From Armillaria gallica (lineage: Eukaryota > Basidiomycota > Agaricomycetes > Agaricales > Physalacriaceae), in the NCBI GenBank assembly GCA_037576215.1, contig JBANDB010000020.1, forward strand, positions 186,001-250,000: a DNA stretch of 64,000 nt, given 5' to 3'. Positions 57,881 to 64,000 of this stretch are shown here, in pieces. Each line of letters opens with the position of its first letter. The first letter of the stretch is position 1. A program made the translations under genes and the position numbers. Below the pieces are notes generated by a model. That model saw only the letters and a program-made list of their open reading frames with translations, made no database searches and was not told the DNA's origin.

Positions 57881-60135
57881 GTATCAGACTGTAACAAACT
57901 GAAGACAAGTGTATGTAGGGGTGCATACAGTACCAAGATCATTGAACGGCGCACACGGTCAGTGGTTTGCGGTCGCCTCCCATAAAATATCGATGTTGAT
58001 GTCGAGGCTTTGGCGAAGAAATACATATGGACAAGGCCACAGCATTCTCATCAGGCGAGGCATTGCTCAGCCCAGATATTAGCGGATACAGTGCTTGCAG
58101 TCTGTGTGAAGTATAAGCGGCAGCCCAACAATGACGACAGCGCGATGCACGTTGATGTTATAACTCGCTGCCTACACTCTAGGGGAATTGGGCACCCTAA
58201 CGTCCTTTTCTGCCCGTCAGCCCTTACGAACTCGTTGAATATTGGAGAAATATCCTTACGCAACTGTTGGCCGTCTACGAAACATTACAGTCAGTTCCGG
58301 TCCACCCATGCTGACAATAACATCACGCCGCTGTGAGATGGCGAATCACCGCCATTGTGCGCATCGACAGGCCTGCAAACGGGCCATCTCTTACGCTGTG
58401 AGTGATGTTGAGTGGAAAACAAAATGGAAACCCGTTCGAACGCACCTTTGGTTGACCTTGATTGATCGCCGTAACACAAATCCCGCCGTTCCTGATGCTT
58501 GCCTCCTTTGCCTACCAAGCTTCGGAGATAATCATAATCATCCACCCTTGTAGTTGGCATTGCGGTGCTTGTCCCCAGGTGAGGGTGCGCACTAGAGAAG
58601 GCGGCAGAGGCCTGAGAATCTCGACAGACAGTGAAGGCTCCTTCGTCCATTAGAAGGATCTGCCCTCCCACAACACAAGCATGCATACAGCCATCCGGTA
58701 CTTGGTCAAGTCGATCCTTCGCCATAATAGAGAAGGTGTAGGCCACATCGACGTGTATGTGCTTGCTGTGTTGTGTCAGTGTTCAATCTGCTGTCAATCA
58801 AAGGTTAGCTCACGTTATTGTCCAAGCTTGTCGTCCCTGGTCACTGTTCAGTTCCTCTGCATCTTCTATTACTTTGAAACTTTCTCATCTTCAGTGAAGC
58901 CTCGCCTCCTAATTCTGCACCAAAACTAGAGTGAAAATGCTACGATGCCTGAAGCTGGTCGTTGAAGGTTACTGATTCAGCAAGTTAAGTCCAGCTGTTT
59001 CTTCAGAACTTCCGGAGCAGATGCAGCAGCCAAAGACAATGCTCGAGGCTTAATACGTTGGCCTCAGTAAGTTGCCGACACGTTTCAGCCTGCTCAGCCG
59101 CCTGCATGTTGATCTATAGCTTCTGTGCCATAACGATATCCATGCTGTCTTGTAATCAGTGCACGTCTGGGTGAGGGAAAGGTGAGAGAAAAAGATTCTT
59201 GTGGTCGTCCGATGTGCAGATGGATGGATCCAGTACAGCCGTCGTAGAAGACCCTTACAGCTACGATGCGGAGCACAAAAGCGTTCTCGTCATCCTCCGA
59301 ATGCAGCCGCATTGTCTTGGGGATTTGTGGATCCAAAGCCTCTGCGCCACTGGCAACTGGCCACCATCCTTAGGTGCTGCCTCACTGTCCAGCTGTCCTC
59401 GAGAGCCCAGGGATCCAAGGTCGTCATCCTCCCCTGTTGCGTGACACCTATCCTTGCTCGCCAGCAAATTTGACTGGAAGAGACATGACGGGAATTCTTC
59501 ACTACAACAATTGAACAAGATGAAGCCACCGAATAGGTGGACTGATGATTCTCTTGTTAGGATGAATATGACGAAGGGTGAACCAACTTCGAGAACACGG
59601 AGGACATTGTGGAATACAATGATGTGCGATGTAGGCCTACAATAGGACGGTATAAACGGATGGCAGTTTGTCAGTATAGCACGGAGACAGAGGGTTGGTA
59701 CTTACAGCCAGCCATTTTCCTAATTGACCATCACTCTACGAACATCCACTTCTAAGCCCACCACTTCTCGTACAACTCAATGCGACGTCCAGGATTTGGC
59801 AGGATGATGCTCCTGGACTGAAAATTTGTAAACCCCACGTACAAATGGTGCAGATTCAGGCCACAACCCTCAGGTTGAGGGCAAATTTGTGTGCGTCACA
59901 TACATCCTTGGCCTCTTGTACAGGGACGAGGATGCAGAAATTCTTGCCGTTGGTGTACCCCTTCAAGAGGACGTGCACGGTCCTGTTTCCTTGCGAAGGT
60001 ATGGGTATCAGGAAATGGCCATGGAAGTGAGGCACACTGACTTGAAGGCAGCAATAGTTTCGATATGTTTCTGCTTTGTGGGAAACGGATATGTAGGTGA
60101 ATGCCAAGAGGGGCATGCGGCTAAAATCTGGCAAA
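57881..60135. other. Stretch without a recognised gene
   Basis: Several overlapping frames on both strands (58291-58746 minus is the longest, 151 codons) without domain motifs. Confidence 0.35.
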
Positions 60136-60158
60136 GGGGGTAGGGGGAGGGGGAGGGG
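60136..60158 (+). other. G-quadruplex motif 1
   Basis: Four G runs (5, 5, 5 and 4) separated by TA, A and A. Confidence 0.8.
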
Positions 60159-60528
60159 TGCCGACCTTAAACACGAAACTGACTTACCTTATATAGCAGT
60201 TTGATATGTCCTTATGAGGCATTAAGTCAATAAATTGATCAAAATGTAACCCTTTGAATGTTCTGTTACACATTCTAGCCTTTTTGCGTTACTGGAACGG
60301 TGCTGGAATCAGTTGCCGCGAGGTCCGGCATTAGTCTCTCCTAGACAGATGACGATATACCTTTTTTGATAGATGAGGACAGTATATGTAGTCTGTTGCC
60401 TAACTCAGCCAAGTACCACGCGACTAACCTTATTATATAATCTTAACTCGACGCGTCAATTCTGCCACCAACAAATACTATGACTAAGCTTCCCAAATAT
60501 AGCTATATTACTACCCTATATGGAAGGA

Positions 60529-60550
60529 GGGGAGGGGAGGGGGGGTGGGG
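60529..60550 (+). other. G-quadruplex motif 2
   Basis: Four G runs (4, 4, 7 and 4) separated by A, A and T. A CCTTAAA..CGAAA word follows both motifs, so they may be copies of one repeat. Confidence 0.8.
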
Positions 60551-61429
60551 CCAGGCCTTAAATGCGAAAATGTAGGTCCCGTCGGCTATTTTACGTCCGC
60601 GCCCCTCTTGGTGAATGCGCTGAATTTATCGCTTGTATGACGTTGGAGACGGCGGAGACAGTCAAGGACCAGTCAATGAGGTACCCAAATATAGAAGGAC
60701 CTCGGAAGGGCAAAAAAATGTTGTTCCTTACCTCCGTGGTTGGGAGCAGAAGGCAAGCTATGATAAGAACATGATGGGGAAAAACCAATTGGGATATGGG
60801 CGAAAACCCTACATCTCGACAATCTGAAGATCCCACGATCCCATACCACGGTATGGGCTCTGCAGCCTTCAGTGTGAATATCTACCAATGAGATGTCAAT
60901 TATGTTGCAGCCGTAACATCAAGTATGCTCACATTCACAGAGGTCAGTAATATACCTGGTCTAGAGATTGGCTCTTCAACTTTGTTTGGCGTAGGTGGGA
61001 CTGAGAGTCCGGGAGTAGATGCGAAAGGCAGATATTTGGCTGTGTGTTTTATTGAGGTTACAGAAATCAGGCATGGAAGACTTTGTGAGCAAAACAACTG
61101 TTTATTCGTGCTATTTGTCATAGTTACAGTTTTCGGGGAGAGAGTGAACTCATGAAGTTCGGTTGAGACAAGTGTTTGGCTGTATTATTTTCCAAAGTTG
61201 CAGTTTTCGGATGCATCGGCCATACTAAAAACAAGGGGCCACCGCGGCGCTGGCGACAGGGACCTTGATGGAAGGAGGTCGCTGGTCTCTTGACCAGACT
61301 GTATAGTGGTGACTTACGAAAGGCTGAAACATTATTATCAAACACTTTATAAAATAACGGGCGCTTTTCCACGAACCTTATATAGCCATAAGGCACAGGT
61401 TCAGTTTAGAAATCATTAGCTGATGAGTT
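60551..61429. other. Stretch without a recognised gene
   Basis: Only short frames without motifs. Confidence 0.35.
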
Positions 61430-61700
61430 GGTGAGGGCCAGTGCATCCGCATGGCAGGTCCGAGTCCTATGCTTCTATTCATAAGTCGGCCCAGCAGTAC
61501 ATGAAGACATCGGGGTTTTACCTGTGCTGTCTTGTGTCATATACACCCCGTCGAGGTACCCTTCGAGACGTGACCACCTACCCAGTTGTATGCCATCGTT
61601 GTATCACACGCACCTCTGATCTACATGAGATGTCTCTTCGTAATACATGACACCCGCTTGTTTGGAATGGACTATGTGTCCATCAACTATGCCATGTACA
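61430..61700 (-). pseudogene. Degraded copy of the 3' end of the USP-like gene
   Basis: GGTGAGGGCCAGTGCATCCG, CCGAGTCCTATGCTTCTAT, GCCATCGTTGTATCACAC and GTAATACATGACACCCGCT correspond in order to 25898-26145, next to and inside the gene at 25953. Frame lost. Confidence 0.7.
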
Positions 61701-61859
61701 GCTTTGTCGGGCTTGGTAGTCGTATATGCAACGAAGACTGTCAACAGTGATGGGACTATGTGGTATGTATATCTCTTGTACGTGTTTAAACCACAGCTAT
61801 GGGAAGAACATCCGCCTCCTCTACTGAGAGCTGTTGTGATCCAAATTGGGTTAGATCAA

Positions 61860-63420
61860 AAACCCACAATTGAAGATAAAAAAACTCACAAGGTCATGAC
61901 GAAAGAGAAGAAGAAACTGAACAAGATCGCAGCAAGCTCGGCGTTGGGCACGACGGACGCAACAGCCTGACTGAGGGACGTGTAGTATAGAGGGAAGATG
62001 ACATCCATCATAAGGAACATGTAGCCGGCACGAGACAAGGGGTAGCCAACTGTCCAGAACCAGCACAAAAAGTATGCGCTTGATCCAAGGATGTTCCACG
62101 GAATCTCGGCAGCGAATTGGGCTGTAAGCAAGGCCGACCAGTGATGCATGCGACTGGGACATTCCTGAATCTCGTAAATGATGCGCATGTTGATGAATGG
62201 AACCTGCAGTTGGCTGGACAGGGGAGCACCCAGAATTGTGCCCAAGAAGATAGACTAAAAGATCATGAGCTGACAGCTACAATGAGTTGGATGCACATAC
62301 AAATACCTTGTCTTGAGTCGCTTGTTGACTATCCTTCGCTTTGAAGAAGGTGAACTGTACGACAAGATGATTAGCCAGTCATCTAAAGTATTGACAGTGA
62401 AGCATACCCCGATGAATAAGCCTGACATTATATTGAGGGCGAGTTTGGCGATCAGATAGGTCGGGTCTCTCCAACGGTACATGAGGTCACGCTTCACCAA
62501 GACAGCGAACTGATGGAACCAAGACATCGCAAACTCCGAATGTACTACAGCCTTGACGGCGCCCCTCTGTCTTCCTTCGGCGTGCAGACTTTCAAGCTCA
62601 GTCTGTGGATTAGCGCACTTCGGAGAATTCTTCCAAACTAAGTACCTGCAACAGATTCAATGCGAGTTTGCATCAGTTGACAGCTGTGGTGACGTACCAA
62701 TCCTGGGTTGCATGGGCAGTCGCTCCAGCACCAATGATGTCCGACATGAACCCAGCACTATGGTATCGCCCATCAGATTAGGAGATACTTCACAAAGCAA
62801 GACTTATGGGTTTTCGTCCTCGTGGCATACACTTGATTTGTTCCTCTCGAAATATTGGATAAGCGCCGTCGAGTTGTGTCCAAGATCTCCAAAGAATACG
62901 GGCTGACCACCCTTCTTGAGAGGGATAAGCCGGTCGAAGACCTGGAAGAGTTCCGCAGAAGGTTGCTGAATTCTACACAATTGATTTAATTTCATAGTCG
63001 TACTGCATCGACAGAATACACACGTGCAAAGAATGGCTTGTCCATTATCAGCGAGATTCCTCAAGAAAGACATGATAGCCTATGTGCTCTGCGAATCTAG
63101 TCCAGTCTGTCACTGAGTCCAGAGGTAGGTTCATCCAAGAACAACAGCAATTTGGGCTAGTAATAAAAAGACGTCAAATCCATACTCAGCACAGATAAAA
63201 ACAGGGTACCCACCTTTGCCGCCAACTCCACAGCTATCGTTGTACGCTTGCGATGCTCAATACTAAGCAAACCAACAACAGCGTCGGCATAAGCCTCGAG
63301 ACCGCACATCTTGATACACTTCTCAACACTAAATAGGCAAGGGGAGTTAGTAAACGCAGCTGGAAGGCACATGGTTAGCACCCACTAGGCCTCTTTCTCA
63401 GCCAAAACGAGTCGAATCCA
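61860..63420 (-). pseudogene. PDR-type ABC transporter (ABCG), fragment of NBD2 and TMD2
   Basis: PDR transporters are full-length ABC exporters of about 1400-1500 residues in the plasma membrane. This fragment starts with LAEKEA, intron, YVEKCIKMCGLEAYADAVVG, then LLSIEHRKRTTIAVELAAK (degenerate signature), intron, PKLLLFLDEPTSGL (Walker B). After a disturbed stretch comes [15 protein letters not shown], intron, [15 protein letters not shown], and [20 protein letters not shown]2 follows: VKRDLMYRWRDPTYLIAKLA, NIMSGLFIG, introns, GAPLSSQLQVPFINMR, SSAYFLCWFWTVGYPLSRAG, SQAVASVVPNAELAAI, ending FSFVMTL near 61860. The conserved IHQPSAELF has Gln instead of the switch His. Upstream of 63420 and downstream of 61860 no further PDR sequence is seen, so NBD1, TMD1 and the C-terminus are missing. 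Inactive. Confidence 0.8.
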
Positions 63421-64000
63421 GACTTGCAAATTGGACCGCTTGTCGCTATGAGATGTGGAGAAGGGAAGACGAGGGGCAACTTTCATACAGTTAGCCTCGA
63501 AGGGATGTCGACACTGTAGCTCCATGCTCTAGAAGACGGTATTAAGCCCCGCACCCAATAATAGGCAAGCAGAATACCTACTACCTAGCGAAATCACGCA
63601 GTAACCATCTATGCACGGCGTGCGGACTAAGGGAGACAGCGTTGGTTTTAGTATCGTCGAAGCCGTGATGGAGACGGCAGCATTAGGAATTGAACACGGG
63701 AGTGAGGGATTTCGATCCAGCGAGGCAGACCGAGGACCGAGGAGTTACCAAGCCGAATCATTGCATGGCTACAGCTTGTGGGCGACGAGACGAGCTCAAC
63801 ATTGGCGTTGGCCAAGGAGTGGTGGAGACGGCTGAGTATGGGACTTGAGCTTGAACGCACGGGAGTCGGAATCGTATCCTAATGCACCGGCCGTGGGTGT
63901 AGAGACAAGAGCCTTATCTTTGCGGCAAATGAGTACCCCTGAACGCGCGGGAGTGAAAAGATCTACCACTTTAGCGACTCCCCGCTTCGATCTCTGAGTC
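63421..64000. other. Window end without a recognised gene
   Basis: GAACRCRCGGGAGT-like words occur at 63692, 63852 and 63941 in the same orientation. No gene motifs. Confidence 0.35.

Noticed and set aside
59094..59529. Several overlapping frames on both strands near 59.1-59.5 kb
   Set aside because: Up to four open frames overlap without any domain motif; no basis to choose one.
1..64000. Reassignment of TGA to a sense codon
   Set aside because: TGA is used as a normal terminator, for example at the end of the RING gene (13204-13206); mutation decay is simpler.
1..64000. CRISPR array, bacterial operon or phage
   Set aside because: No regular spacer-repeat array; introns and protein families are fungal.

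Overview
The window looks like accessory, transposon-rich DNA of a basidiomycete fungus, most likely an Agaricomycete. Genes are split by many short GT-AG introns of about 45-65 bases. The recognisable proteins belong to families that are expanded in mushrooms: RecQ-like helicase, atypical alpha-kinase, JmjC/cupin proteins, F-box proteins, a USP-like peptidase, a PDR-type ABC transporter, and hAT, pogo-like and rve-like transposases. There are no bacterial operons and no CRISPR array, and I saw no convincing tRNA or rRNA gene. All family calls come from reading translated motifs by eye.

Layout. 1-387 (-): start of a broken F-box gene running off the left edge. 1116-2963 (-): near-complete integrase-core gene. 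3997-12385: two 1067-bp inverted arms, almost identical, around a RecQ-like helicase (-) that is itself interrupted by a 2.3-kb element with a TA target duplication. 13204-14107 (-): RING protein with a SUMO-interaction-like motif. 15-20 kb: old repeats, including a diverged piece of the arm and a decayed integrase copy. 20942-24051 (+): alpha-kinase gene. 24.5-25.7 kb: two MITE-like elements. 25953-27317 (-): USP-like gene broken by one TGA. 28.1-32.2 kb: remnants of an SH3 protein (-), an unknown gene (+), a hypothetical protein (+) and an F-box protein (+). 36210-37304 (+): truncated hAT transposase. 40819-45165 (-): large JmjC-type gene. 49.3-49.9 kb (-): truncated pogo-like transposase. 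52770-54033: element with many subterminal motifs. 54394-56735 (+): second JmjC-type gene, inverted relative to the first, with the metal-binding residues replaced. 57-61 kb: decayed sequence and two G-quadruplex motifs. 61.4-63.4 kb (-): fragment of a second USP-like copy and a PDR transporter truncated at both ends.

Two themes stand out. First, almost every gene fragment is interrupted by in-frame stops that are TGA, and the two differences found between the inverted arms are both CpG transitions. This suggests decay driven by CpG methylation and deamination (CGA to TGA), an inference that can be tested. Second, the window has many duplicated or nested modules: inverted arms, a direct repeat at the arm edge, tandem exon cassettes, a helicase with a nested element, and an inverted JmjC pair of which one copy looks catalytically dead. 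The best candidate for something undescribed is the helicase module at 3997-12385. It could be a mobile element with long terminal inverted repeats or a recent inverted duplication, and the sequence alone does not decide between these.
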